In this document: piece by piece, positions 1 to 17,951 of the stretch
Position numbering within the stretch: position 1 is the first letter of the stretch
Layout: each line of letters begins with the position of its first letter
Source: Varroa destructor
Lineage: Eukaryota; Arthropoda; Arachnida; Mesostigmata; Varroidae
Direction of reading: 5' to 3'
NCBI RefSeq assembly: GCF_002443255.2
Contig: NW_019211457.1
Coordinates: 51,004,617-51,068,616 of the forward strand
DNA length: 64,000 bases
Notes under the pieces: generated by a model
Seen by the model: only the letters and a program-made list of their open reading frames with translations
Told to the model about the DNA's origin: nothing
The model's database searches: none
Made by a program: the position numbers and the translations under genes

Positions 1-3000
1 AACGCATCTATTTCCTAAAACACCTTATACAGGACATGAAGAAAACCATGGCCATAATAGCTTATCTATATACAGATGGTAAGTACGCAACGGTAGGGCG
101 GTATGCACTTAGAGCAGGTAGTCATAATAGATGCCTGTACCACTAGTATACGAACGTGTTTTACATGTCTCGAAAATTGATGAATCACGGTCTATCGGTT
201 CTACTGAAAATTCGCGCCACAGGGCAGAAAAGCTAGTCTTTTGCAACGATAGAAGAAACAATATACATGTACATTCTGAAAAGCCCAAATCTGTAAATAC
301 AATGTCTACAACGGTTGTCAAATTGAACCTTAGCCGTCGCAGAGGTTGTATAGGAACGCCTATTAATCAAACTTTATATTGAAATAATCTGTGGTACCTT
401 TCAGTCTCGCTACGAAATTCTAAATGGAACTATCTACCTGCTGTCGCAACATGCAGGAGTTGCATGTTGGGCTGCTCACAGAACATACGCTTACTCGTTA
501 TCAAGCCTGCATTAAAGTTTTACTACGGTTTTTACTCTGGCTGATTTCAGCTGGCGCTAAATAACATAGAAGCATATGTGAAATCGTTTTATTTATTATT
601 AAAAGAAATGTAGTTATAGAAATCACCACCAAAGCTCAGAAGCAAACAACGAACGAGTACTTTCCAGTTGGGAGCAAAATAGAGCCCCTAGAACAGCCCC
701 TATTTTCACTGTAGACCTATTCTATACCATTCTCACACACTCCAGCTCTGAAAATTGGCAAAGTCATTTCTTCGAGATCGAAGGTTTTGGCCCTACTGGA
801 AATATCTAGTCGGATGGGTCTGGGGGTTCTCCCAATAAATTTAGGACACAGTATTGCAACCATACATGTAGCTTCTTCGTAGCTCATACTAATCCTATTT
901 TCTTATAGTAATAGCCAACAATAAGTTGAACAAACGATGGTCGCATGCTTGTTAAATATTGTCACCATGACAGCGTACTCCAAGCATGCACTACCAGGTA
1001 CTCATAGGGTCACCACAATTGTGAAACTACTTCATCTAATTTGCCCGTCCCTCATCAACTTTCCTGTTACTGAGTGTATCAGCTCAGCTAAACATAAGCA
1101 ATGCACCGTAATTTTTGATACATATTTATGGCAAAATGGTCTTCCGTGGAGGTATCCCTGGCGAATAACTTCCGCTTTTTACAATGTGCGTGCTTTTAAC
1201 AGATACATTTACGTTTTTCTTATGGTATGTGTTTATTTTTATTTCACTACACGTTAACATCTAAGCGCGACTTTGACCTCTCTGAAAACCACTAAGCAAT
1301 CTGCTCTGTATCCCTGAAGTTCGGACGTTGTAACTTTAATTATCGGAAACTTGTAGGCCCTGAATTTCGGAAAAAAACGATGCGGCTTTCGTATCAATGT
1401 CTCTAATAGAAACATTGCGAATTATCGAGATTTCGGGTAAACAAGTACGCTTTAAATACTGCTTATTCTTTTAACACACTCAATAGTTAATTGCGCAATC
1501 TGCTGTATTTTATTGAAACGGTGGTACCTTGGGTCAATTTGATGTACTATTTGTGAGGTCCAATTTGGTCCCTGGCAATATTATTGTGCAATGATTGATT
1601 AAAGTTATTAATCGCAAGTTTTGGGTACATAGCTTTGGAATAATTGGAACTGGAAAGATCGTCTGCTTTGTTTTCATGTCTTTACATTATTCCGTATGTT
1701 TGTTTCTTTATTTCATATATCTGTATTTCTCCTCTGTTAATTACAATTCCAGTGCCCACTACGCGTATGCCTTATTTTGACATTATTTCGACTCGCATTA
1801 CGTGCCGTTCACCATTACCAGGTTCTCGATCTGATAATCCTATTCTATAATTTATAAAGTAATGATTGGTGGCACATTACAAGTAAAACTGCATCGATTC
1901 ACTTTAAAAAAAGCCCGCGCTTTTTGCACGCCTCAAGTTCATTTCTGAGGCGAAAGACCTTATGGCAATATTTTAGCTCACAAAATATTCCGCAAAAAAA
2001 AAGAGACGCGCGGCTAGGACGAAAAAGAACATGTAATATATATTTCACATCCTTGACGAATTATTCCCTCCCTAACGAGGGCATTGTTACTGTGCCTGTA
2101 CAATGTTATTATCGATGTATCCGGTGTAGATCATTAGATTAACCTTACTCTCATCGACCGCCAAGTATTAGTACCTAATTATTTTTATGACCAAATAACA
2201 ACGGGACTTTACTTCACTTACTATACACGTAAGTAAGTGATATCCTTTACCGTTCGATTGGCAGCCTCCAGTAGTACGCGTTTTTCGTAAGTAACATTGG
2301 ATATAGGGTTATATACATTGCTATTGAAAGAGTGTACATCTTAACATTGCGGTTTGTACATCTTATTTATTAAACATGAAAACATGTGTACCTTAAAATG
2401 TGTTTCTTCACTTTTAACTTTGACGATACCAAAGCATTCTACGGTTACGAGCGCTATCTTCAACGAAAATTTCCTCGCCTAACCTGATTTGCAGGATGCT
2501 TAGTGTCAGTATTAATGTAAATATTATTGGGTCCTACGGTTAACAGGTTAACAGATTGTCACCCATCAATTGGTACCCACATAGTTCTGTAAGAGCACCT
2601 ATTTTGCTTACCATATTGATTAAAATCATTCAGTAATTAGCGTAGAGTGATCGTGATCGTTATCCTATTTTTCGCATTGCGATGGCAAGGTTTGCTTGTA
2701 ACGGACGACGCGTACCGCATATTTCGATATATGTCAATGCATAATACGTACTAGATAAATAACTTATTATTATTTATTTACGGCCATGAGTCTGGACTCA
2801 CGAGGCCACACGCTAAACTTCTATTTATTAGGTACTTCCTTTCCAAAAAGTCGTTCCAAGACTCTGAAGATCCTGGTTGAAGAACCCCTGAATGACCTAA
2901 AAATGTCATGGAACAAAACGAAAAAAAACTTTGGTTATTGCTTGTAGTGGCTTTTTCTATATTTGAGCTATTTATCGCATTTACTTAGGTAGTGGCAATT

Positions 3001-3704
3001 TTCGCTTACCTAGATGCTCCTTACACAGACTTACCTTTCTATCTGTGCCGCTGGTGTACGGTTCTTGAAATAGCGAATTCCGAATATGGCTCAACTGATT
3101 TCAATTGAGCTCCGAATGTTCAAGAATTTGAGTATAAGGTTATTCGAATGAGAGCAACTTTCAAATAGTAGGTCTATGCAAATTCCATTGCAGGTTGCGT
3201 TCACGGATGGTTCTGCCTAGTTCTTCATTTGTTAAAAATAATTTTCTGCTGTTAAGTCTACTTTCATCGTTTCGTACGTAGATCACTTACATAACATTTT
3301 AAAATTAATAAGATATATTCCGAAAAAAAAACACACAACGGAAATTAATCTGAAATTATTGTTTTAAAATGCTTTAGTATAAAAAGGATGTTTATACCAT
3401 TTAGCTATTATTGAACGAATATGGAAAACTGATCACAACATAAGTTACAGATAAATGTAATAGATTGCCTTAAAAGACCGAACTTCAATTTACAAGCGGT
3501 TTTTCCGGTCGTCCAGCCACCAGCCTGTTTGGAAACCTAATGGAGCATGCATTTTGTCGATTCTCTTTTGTTTGTGTACTATCAAGTACCGCCTAGTCAA
3601 CGGCGACCTTCGGTACAGAAAGCTGACGGCCAACTGGCGAATTAAGTTATCAATTGAAATGAGCTTTTTGTCGAAGCAGATATGAGTGCATGGAAGCTAT
3701 GCGA
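1..3704. other. No recognisable gene (intergenic, AT-rich)
   Basis: I see no ORF with splice support, no RNA gene and no transposon coding relic here. The short open frames lack acceptor or donor signals and homology that I recognise. The 3' UTR of the PDE3-like gene on the minus strand must lie in the right-hand part of this stretch. Confidence 0.5.
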
Positions 3705-9343
<5,639 letters not shown>

Positions 9344-12300
9344 CTAAAAACAATTTTTTTCTGATCCAAATAGTCAGTTTCGACCATTATTTGGTTAAAG
9401 ACTCGCTTTACCAAGCCACATGTTTATTTTACGTAATTTTAGTCCTTATACAGGCTCTTGGAATTTAATTTCGAAATAGCACACGAGTACAGGATAAATC
9501 GTTCACGGTGACAACACCCCGCACACCTTGAATTTACTAAAAAGAACGTTTTTCAGTAGGTTGACCGACGCACCTATAGTATTAAAAAATGAATAAAACT
9601 CATTCAGTAGACAAATTTAGTGAGATAAATATTAATGACAAGGTTCCTAATTTAGAACGTCATTCTATCGAATGACATATCTATCGTTGTGCTATATACC
9701 AGTTAGGTTACGCCACGGTACATTCTATGATATATCTTTTTTGACCACCTACCTTAAACACGGGGGTTGTACTCTAAACCCCTAGCTGACACGTCGTTTA
9801 GTTAAACAGACTTCAATATAAGCTGTCAGGGTCGCGCCTTGTTCTGAAAATATTAATTTCTACTAAGACTAGAGGTTTACCATGACAATAGAACCCGTTC
9901 TCATTCCAATGCAAAATAATACAAACCACCCCATATACTGTACATATTCTGAGATGCATTATAATCATTTAGAGCTGGTTGTCAATAACGAGCGACTGTG
10001 CAAAAAAGCACAACAAAATATCGGCTCGGATTACGTTTTGGTTGCAGGCAGCCGAGTTTCAAAAAACTCACAATATAATCAAGTGCACGGGCTTATTTTC
10101 GTCGTTGACCGGCAAGAACGTATACTTCACGGCACTTTGTTTGCGCTTATATAGCCGTCGACGTGTATTTATCATATATTTACAGCTCAGTCGCGCCTAT
10201 CCAGCGGCATGTTTTTACCGCGCGGCCGGTTTTCTCTATCACCTAGTAGGTTCAACTTCACGTCGCGCTGGCCAGACCTCGCGATCTGCCTGTGGCTGTT
10301 TCGTGTGGGACTCCACTGCTTCCACGAGCAACTGACAGATTACACTAGTTTGGGTATGCGACGCTGTTGGGGCCGTCATGCAGTATGAGGCCGCTACAAT
10401 AGATCTACACAACTAGACCTACTGCTGTCACGAAACGCCCTACTGTCGTGGCAATGCTCGTCACGATCGGGGCTGTGTATTCTGCCCAATGGGGTCGACT
10501 CCTACTTTTTCACACGATGGATTCACAGATTTGTCGTCGATAGAGGTTGATAAGACGTACAGCCCTGCCTTAGGCCCTCAAGCCGGCACATTGAGTATTT
10601 ACTCTACACCCTTCTGTTTGCAAGGTAAAACATTATCAGCTGACGTGCGGTTTTTTTTACGTTTGGATTCTCGGATACACATTCGGAATATAAAAGCCTT
10701 GACGGATTTTGCAAGACTGGTTCGGTATTGATCGTCTATCCTTCCCACAAAACTCGTATTGTCGCCGCCCAGCGAGAACAATTGATGCGCTGAATATGTT
10801 TGATAGCGAGCATAAGGATTGGTAAATTCGTAGCACGGCTTTACAACATCTACACATCTGGGTCTTGCGAATGAGGTGTACTGACACCGGTACAGTTTCG
10901 GCCCATTTAAAGTAACCCACAGAAGTTCGCGAAATTAACCGAAAACTTCTGAATACAGTGCTACTCTCGGCGGTTACAGAATCGAATTTATTGAGTACAT
11001 TTGAATGTTTTAATGCATTTAATCGTAGCTTTTTTCAGAGTAGGCCTACAGGACACCCTCTCTTTAACTAAAGTTTTGTGTCACAAAATGGATCAAATTT
11101 GCCACATCTGTGATCGATGTTCTTTGGGTAGACTCTGCTAATCCGCACGTACTGATTCAGTATTGTATAAATAAATGGTCGTCTCTCGTTATTTGAGTAC
11201 AACAAAATATGACTCATGATGCGGCTAATGTCAGTTAGAAAAAAGACGCATGTGTCAGTATCCATTTTGGCACAATTGCATATCAAGCATCTGCATTCAA
11301 AATCTTTGGAAACGATTATATGCATAGAGCTAAGAAAGGATAATTTAATTATCGTGTAAATTCGTTTACAGGAACACCGTAAGCTTTGACGTGGATCAAT
11401 CAATACTTAAATAAACAAGTACTTCAATAAAATAAAAAAAAATAAAATTTCGGGGGTCTATTGTGATCTGAAATATTGGCTCTCCACCACGGAAAGGATC
11501 TTCAGAATACTAGGTGTGATCAAATTTTTTATTTTACTTGGTGTTAGGTAAGTGAAAATACTGCATCAAGCGAAATTGTCTGTAATCATGTCATCATCAC
11601 TATGAAATCGCAGTTAAAATAGATTCATCGTATTCGCTTTCATTTTTTTCCTTGCAACTTGTACCTAGATTGGTATCTTATAGTAGCCACTCGTAGCACT
11701 ATTGGTATCTGTTTTCGTCCTTGAAAAAGGTAGACAAAAGCAGCACGAAACGCCCAACTTTTAAAATATGCTTTCGAATCTGATGTTGGGAAAAGTTGAC
11801 ATTTGTTCATTATTTTGTTCCGAGATATTAAGGCCCTGTGCATGCGTGGACGTCAATGACACTCTCATACCGTTCTAGATTACAATTTCCGTAAAATCTC
11901 ACAGAGTAGTGCCATAAAAAAAATGGATGAGCAGTTGAGAATAATTCCTGTTGAATAATACAGTCTATGTTGATATATGTTAACGGCGTGGTCAGAGTTG
12001 ATCGTGAAATGCAGCGTGTTTGATCGAGCTATTATATCGATCATTTGAGTCCGAAATACAAAGATTGAATTTCAGCTGGTAAGTGCTCCTCGTTCTGCAT
12101 TGGTTTCGTAGTTCTACGTAGTGGCTGCGACCGACATCTTCAAAATGGCCTCTCGCATGAAGAGACGGTCACACTAAAGGTCTTTTAAATTTTTGAGAAA
12201 TTGGCATGAGCGTACATGAATGGAATTTTCACACAACAATTTACGAGTTTCTATAATTTACTAGATACATTAGCATCTAACGCCACCTACAATTATCACT

Positions 12301-12380
12301 ATATAGGACGAATGACTTGCAGGTGACACCATGGACAGGAAAAGCTTGTTCGCATGACGAATACACTAACGCAGATTCAC
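9344..12380. other. Upstream region of the PDE3-like gene; no confirmed exon
   Basis: The missing 5' exons of the PDE3-like gene probably lie here or further upstream. The block 10160-10470 is visibly richer in CpG than its surroundings and contains open minus-strand frames. The rest is AT-rich with nothing I recognise. Confidence 0.4.
10243..10404 (-). other. Candidate upstream exon, minus strand, in a CpG-rich block
   Basis: An open minus-strand frame of 53 codons lies between an AG acceptor (GTTGTGTAG) and an AG|GTGATA donor. It begins SIVAASYCMTAPTAS and ends ARREVEPT. Its end phase (2) does not match the start of the first confirmed PDE3-like exon, which needs one carried base, so an intermediate exon or the alternative frame would be required. 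It could instead be promoter or 5' UTR. Low confidence. Confidence 0.2.
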
Positions 12381-12560
12381 CTACAATTTGAAGTCGTCGA
12401 ACACCTCAAGTAAAAAAGGGGCCAAGCTGCTTGAAGTTCCATCTGGCGGCGTAAGCTTTGAGTTGATGACAGCTCTCCTCATCTCCGCGTTCCCTTCATC
12501 GTTTTCAGATAACAGCGCATATCGAACATTGGCAGACCGCTTATTTTTCGTCGCGCTCAT
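12381..12560 (-). CDS. Short ORF (59 aa) or first coding exon, unknown function
   Basis: Starts MSATKNKRSANVRYALLSEN and ends LLEVFDDFKL before TAG. Composition is protein-like, with a basic N-terminus, an ENDEGNAEMRR stretch and a hydrophobic/acidic end. It lies on the same strand as PPIH and the PDE3-like gene, between them. A GTAGGT donor overlaps the final Leu codon and stop, so this may be a first exon spliced to something downstream (possibly the PDE3-like gene) rather than a complete gene. The opposite strand is also open over the same stretch, so coding direction rests on composition only. Not recognised. Confidence 0.3.
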   Translation of the reverse strand: MSATKNKRSANVRYALLSENDEGNAEMRRAVINSKLTPPDGTSSSLAPFLLEVFDDFKL

Positions 12561-13515
12561 TCGCAAACGTGCACAATGTGAACCGTGATCAGCGTCTGCG
12601 CAATATGAGACGTGATCGAAATGATCCCTTTGCAGCTAAAGCGTGTAGGATTGATTTTGTGGATAAGTAAAGAAACTTCTTAAGTCGAAAAAAGTTTTTC
12701 AAAACATCTAGTAGGTCGTGATAATATTGCCGTCTGTTCTGACAATAAATTGATTATCGGGCTAGAAACCGTGTAAAAAACATATAAATCTTAAACGGGT
12801 TTTATTTTAACCAAAGTTTTAATAATAAGTCGATAAATATAAAGTTGAAACTCATTTGGGATGCTCGGAACAATAAAGAAAAATTTGTAAGGCATAGGAA
12901 AAAAAATAAAAAAAATTTCTTTTATTTCTTAAGCCAACTATAGTAGCAGTGTCAGCATATTCAACGACGGCTATGGCGCGCTTAAGTCACAACTTTTACC
13001 TGTTCCTGAATGGTCTATGTCTATCACTCAATAAACGCAATAATGAGACAAATCCAATTAGCCCATGTACAAACTTACGATATTTTACATTTATTAGTGT
13101 ACAACATATATATATACAATGGTACAATTTGCGTTTGTAAGCAACGCATTCTTTCAGAAATTCATGATGTACATATAATTTTTTAACAGGTTTAAAGCAG
13201 GTTGCCGGAACTGTGAATATTTGCTTGCCATCTAACACTTTGTTTAATGAAAAAAAATAATAATAAATAATCCAGATGAGGTAAGCAGGCTCATTGCAGC
13301 AATAAAAATCAGCCAAAACCTATTTTGCCTTTCAGGCCACATGAAAGCTTGTAGGAACTTAGTTGTTAAAGTTTTTCCATATATCATTAAATGCGTCTGG
13401 GTTGTTATATTCGTAATACATCACTGGTTCGTTGAAATCTCCACTTTTGCTTATGGCGCCGTTTACTAATATTATATTAGCATATACATGTAGATAACGT
13501 TCCCGCGACCGTTGT

Positions 13516-15964
13516 TTACATCTGTCCACATTGTGAAATAACAACAGGAATCTTGGGTTTGTTGTTAGCACCAGTGGGTACGTTTTCAATTTTCCGCATT
13601 ACTAACAAACCGTCGAGGACTCGTCCTATAAAAGGATCACAAATAACTTTCCATCAGTGATTAATGGTTAGGTAAACGTACGCAAATAAAAAAAGTCCTG
13701 CAATTCTTTTGTCTGTTTATTTATATATTAAATTTACTTGATTTTGTCTATACGAAGTATGTAAGTAATATCCACGGTATCTAAGAGTCTGCTGTGAGCA
13801 TGCGTAAGCACCGTGTCCTACGTATAAAGTATATACATTAGCCCTCAGCAACGGAAAAACATTGTTCACAGCATAATAACTTACTATTTAAGCCAATATC
13901 TTACCAAATACAACGTGTTTGCCGTCTAGAAAATCGCATTTAGCACAGGTAATGAAAAACTGACAACCGTTTGTGTCCTTGCCGCTATTGGCCTGTAAAG
14001 GTTAATTAAATTAGTTAGAGACACATAGGGCAGCACTTGGTTACAACACCGAATACAAAACTCAAAGCGTCCGCTCAAAATGTTCCACAGCAATCGATAC
14101 ATGTAAGTTCAGTTTATACTCAGCTACCCTCACCCGCGCAGAAGGTCTATTATCAAATGACTTCTAATATATCAACTAATGGCTCTGGAGTTACTCCAGC
14201 CTAAAGAAGCCGAACGTTCTGCTTTTTTACAGAAAGGTGTCACCTATAAACTGTCAGAAACAAGAATATGACCACCAGCAATGTTAGATTAGACTATAAT
14301 AAACCGTGTCAGCTTGTGAAAATGTGTTTTCTCGCCAGGAACGGATCGTTTCATTACACACCACCAAAGAACAATAAGGTACACTCACCATGGATAGAAG
14401 GCCAGCTGCATCGTGTTTTAAGGCAAACTTTTCATCGGCGAATTTCAGACCGCCATAGATGCTCATCAAACCCGTTCCGTCGTTCTACAAACAAAACCGA
14501 AAACAAGCCTTACTCGACCTTGATAATAGCAACATATATAGCACTTGCATCTTGATTAAAATAACAAAATATTCGACGCGAGTTTTCTTAAAGCAGACCT
14601 GGGTTAACTGAATGAATATGGGCTAAAGACAACAGCTAGAGACAAAATAAGCCAAGCCAAAATCAACACACTCTACAAAAGTGAAGAACCAAGACGAAGC
14701 GTCCATTAAGACAATTCTAATACTGGCAATCATACGTACATTAACAAAGTCGCCGCCCTGGATCATAAAATCTTTGATAACGCGATGAAAGGAGCAACCT
14801 TTATAGCCTTGCGGAACTCCGTCTCGTCGATATTCACCAGTGCAAAATTGACGAAAATTTTCAGCCGTTTTTGGAACCACATCCGCAAACAACTCGATAA
14901 CCATTCGGCCAACTTCCTGAAATTGATTAAAACAGAGGTAATATATAAAAGACCATCGTCAACCTACAAGTAGATAATTGAACCTACTTGTGGAGTGCAC
15001 GTGGCAATGCGTATGAAGTATTTACACAGTGAATCGTATATACCAACCGTTGTGCCGATAGTGATGTCGAAGAAAACCACTGGGTTATTGGGGTCGCGCA
15101 GTTGGGCCTGTATTTGAGTCCAACTCACCATCTAAAAAATCAAATATGTTTTACGTGTAGGAAAACTTCCGCACCATTTTGTAATAATACATATTGTAGA
15201 ACATATATCTAACATCAAGCATAGGACTTGTTCAATATCCCATTGAGCTAATTAGAACTACAATCGGAATTGCGCACTCAAGTCATATACTGTAGTCTGC
15301 ATGCACGCCATAAAGAGAGTATCACAGAATTATCGACAAAACATATTTGCATAGACTAATCACATCTATTGAACATTAGACTCTCTTTAATGTAATCAAA
15401 ACATGTCGTAATTATTAACCGCTTTAGTATTGTGTTGATACAGTTAGTGCCCCAGCTTGAATAATCTGAGGATCCTAGCTTTACTTGACTAGCTCTAACC
15501 TGCTGCAAACAATAAACATCTATAATTCTTAGACAAGAAAGAACCACGCTATTACAAGCAGATCGGTGCAAGCAAAAAATGATTTATAAACTCGATTTTT
15601 TCAACTCAAGGCAAAGATAACAAAAAATGTAATGTTACAGAGTTAAACAGCACATGAAGAACAATGGGGCAAGAGCAAAATAAATATAGGTAACACACTC
15701 TATTCAATCTTGTTAGGTGTCTTCCTAAATCCCTGATTAAAAAATAAATTTAGATACTAGAGATAATTTATTTGATGAAAGTAAATAATTTGCATTCGTT
15801 TTCAGGGATGTATGCGTATAACCACTATCTAGCACTACGTAACTTTTTAAACGTACCTTGCCCTGTAGTTCGAGGTGGAATCGCAGAAAACAATTTACAC
15901 ACAACCCTCGAGTCGCGCTCCGCACTACCGGTTCACAGCGGGTGAAACACATAGATGGCGCCAT
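13516..15964 (-). CDS. PPIH: Peptidyl-prolyl cis-trans isomerase H (cyclophilin H, spliceosomal)
   Basis: Cyclophilin fold enzyme of the U4/U6.U5 tri-snRNP (USA-CYP), nuclear, interconverts prolyl-bond isomers and binds PRPF4. Exons, all in phase: 15964-15857 (in-frame, optional), 15131-15048, 14916-14740, 14484-14389, 13992-13905, 13625-13516 (TAA). Seen: [20 protein letters not shown], then the active-site motif [15 protein letters not shown] (catalytic Arg in HRVIKDF), then NGCQFFIT, then [12 protein letters not shown], and the end [10 protein letters not shown]. The [15 protein letters not shown] insert matches PPIH rather than cyclophilin A. From the second-exon ATG the protein is 184 aa, close to human PPIH (177). 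The first exon is in frame and begins with an ATG in good context. It would add 36 residues rich in Cys and Arg, but may be 5' UTR. Head-to-head with POLD3. Confidence 0.93.
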
Positions 15965-16330
15965 GTTGTTTTCATTTGTTTAAAAATACTGCGCCACATT
16001 GAATAGTGCATGCAAAAAAAAGATTTAAAATCTCCGCGCAGAGCTAGTAAATAGTTGACTAATGTCTTACAAACAGCTTAATAATAAAAAATAAAGTCAT
16101 TAAATTATAAGTCAGAAGCCCAGATATGTCCCGCTTGGATACTCCTGTATAGAATTCGGATATACGCGCCAAAATGACGTCACCGCGAATGCTGAATCTT
16201 AAGAGATATAAACCTACATGGTTTTCACTTTGACGATTCTTTTAAAATTGTATTACGCGATTGTTTTTTGTGAACCAGTTACCTGTTTAGTTTGCATAGG
16301 TGTGAATGGTGATATATCTAGATTAGGAAC
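15965..16330. promoter_or_regulatory. Bidirectional promoter PPIH/POLD3
   Basis: A gap of 366 bp separates the outermost PPIH ATG (minus) from the POLD3 ATG (plus), so the two genes are divergently transcribed from one short interval. It contains an E2F-type site and a palindromic CRE side by side (separate entry). No TATA box stands out at a fixed distance from either start. Transcription starts are not determinable from sequence. Confidence 0.65.
16166..16182. promoter_or_regulatory. Adjacent E2F-like site and full palindromic CRE
   Basis: GCGCCAAAA at 16166-16174 is the reverse complement of the E2F consensus TTTSSCGC with a flanking T. It is followed directly by TGACGTCA at 16175-16182, the complete ATF/CREB element. 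E2F control would suit POLD3, a replication gene. Binding is inferred from consensus only. Confidence 0.55.
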
Positions 16331-17656
16331 ATGACCGAAAGCGCGATTAGGAAGGAAGTTGCTGACTTAGATGGTAAACTATGCAATGTTGCTTCGCTCG
16401 CTGCTACCCTAAAATTAGCAGCCAATGAGGTCAAAAAACACTTTCCTGTTAATAATACGGATCAAGTTGTGACAGGCGAGCGTAGAAATGGTTTTGCGGT
16501 TGTACTTATTAGTGGTGGCAGCATGAGTAAGACAGCTTTTGTGGACACGGTCTGGTCCTCGCATGCTTATCAAAGCCGTATAGTTTGTGATGTCAAAAAA
16601 AAAAATTCTACCTACATTGAACTACTTGCGACAAGGCCGTCACCGGTTATCCAATCAGTAGACCTTATTAGAGACCGGCTAGTGAGGACTAAGGGGGATG
16701 ATCAAATCCTAAAGGATAAAGCGCCCGCACAGTTTTTTACCGAGAAGAAACAAGAGGTCAAGCAGGGAAAGAAGTGCCCAATTTCGCAAATGTTCATCAA
16801 GATTCCAACCGATAATGGCGCAAAGGACGAGCCCAAAGAGGGGCTTGGCCAGGTGAAGAACGGACAAGAAGGAAGTACAGAAAAAGAGAGTGTTAACGGG
16901 ATTAAAAAAGAGAAAAAAACATCCGTCGAAACTGCGGAGTCCTGTTCAAAAATTAAATCTAATGATGAGCAGCGAAAACTGTCAACCAAGTCCAATCAAA
17001 GCCAGCCACAGTCAGGACATAATAATTTTATCGACGTGAATATGACGGAAGATGACAATAGCGAAGATATAACCACAAAAATAAATAAAAAATTATCGCC
17101 GAAGGATATGCGAGCCTCAGAGAAACGTAAAAATAGTTCTCCCAACGTTAGTGACCAAAACGATGACATCGATTATGAGGTTACGGTATCCAGGGGTAAG
17201 AAAAAGAAAAGGCGTGTGGCCATCGAAAGTGACAGCGGGGAAGAAAGTGAGCCATCCCTCGAACCTCAGGCAAAGGCTAAAGAGACGAAACAGACTTTAT
17301 ATAAAAATACAAACGAGCAAAAATCGAAAATAACACTAAAAAAAAGTAGGGAATTATTAACTGGGATTGCTGACGTTGACGAAAGAAACCATAAAGATGT
17401 TTTGGGTAAGTTTAAGGAAAATCTACTTGAAAGTAAACAACGACACGATAAAAAACGCCGTCGGGTACTCAAGGAATTTACTCACACTTTCGAGGATGAA
17501 GAGGGCTACTTGCAGGTAAAGACTACCAAAGAGATTGTAAGCGAAACCGACAGTGAGCCAGAGGAGAAAAGCACTGATAAGCTCAAGTCAGCCATCAAGC
17601 CAGTTTTGATCCCTAAGGGCCAATCATCAATATTTGCATTTTTTAAAAAGCAGTAA
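16331..17656 (+). CDS. POLD3: DNA polymerase delta subunit 3 (p66/POLD3), intronless
   Basis: Accessory subunit of replicative polymerase delta. It links the complex to PCNA through its C-terminus, in the nucleus. 441 aa, within the family range (human 466). Residues 1-110 fit the N-terminal winged-helix region, with an SLAATLKLAANEVKKHF helix and an AVVLISGG strand as in POLD3. Residues 120-330 are low-complexity, Lys/Glu/Ser-rich, with a basic NLS-like cluster GKKKKRR near 289-295. Residues 374-410 (KKRRRVLKEF, then DEEGYLQV, then ETDSEPE) match the conserved POLD3 block. The C-terminus QSSIFAFF (Q431, I434, F437, F438) is a canonical PIP box ending three residues before the stop. There is no intron, unlike its neighbours. 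The start has the first ATG in frame after an upstream stop. Confidence 0.87.
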   Translation: MTESAIRKEVADLDGKLCNVASLAATLKLAANEVKKHFPVNNTDQVVTGERRNGFAVVLISGGSMSKTAFVDTVWSSHAYQSRIVCDVKKKNSTYIELLATRPSPVIQSVDLIRDRLVRTKGDDQILKDKAPAQFFTEKKQEVKQGKKCPISQMFIKIPTDNGAKDEPKEGLGQVKNGQEGSTEKESVNGIKKEKKTSVETAESCSKIKSNDEQRKLSTKSNQSQPQSGHNNFIDVNMTEDDNSEDITTKINKKLSPKDMRASEKRKNSSPNVSDQNDDIDYEVTVSRGKKKKRRVAIESDSGEESEPSLEPQAKAKETKQTLYKNTNEQKSKITLKKSRELLTGIADVDERNHKDVLGKFKENLLESKQRHDKKRRRVLKEFTHTFEDEEGYLQVKTTKEIVSETDSEPEEKSTDKLKSAIKPVLIPKGQSSIFAFFKKQ

Positions 17657-17945
17657 AATTATTAGGCGCGCTGCCAGAAATATACAGATACACATATTCT
17701 CGCAATAAGACGTGATACAATGTTGCGTTGAATAGTGTGTTATCAAAAAATTGCTGATTGTTTACTTAGGTTATAAAGTGTATCTGTCAATACGGCACGA
17801 TCATTTGCTGTGGAATGGGACATGTTTTTATTTATTTTGCTTTTCAAATTAATATATGCATTAAATATCTCCAAGAACGAGAAATCATTAACAAGGGTAT
17901 TTTTCACCGATCAATCGTTCTATTGCCTAAATAATGCGAATCATG

Positions 17946-17951
17946 AATAAA
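17946..17951 (+). terminator. Poly(A) signal AATAAA, likely POLD3
   Basis: Perfect AATAAA about 290 nt after the POLD3 stop, in AT-rich sequence. It gives a 3' UTR of ordinary length. An ATTAAA variant also occurs slightly upstream. Confidence 0.5.

Noticed and set aside
9979..10335. 118-aa plus-strand ORF in the CpG-richer block
   Set aside because: Unusual composition (Ser/Arg/Cys) and no homology. The minus strand is equally open, so it is more likely promoter or exon shadow.
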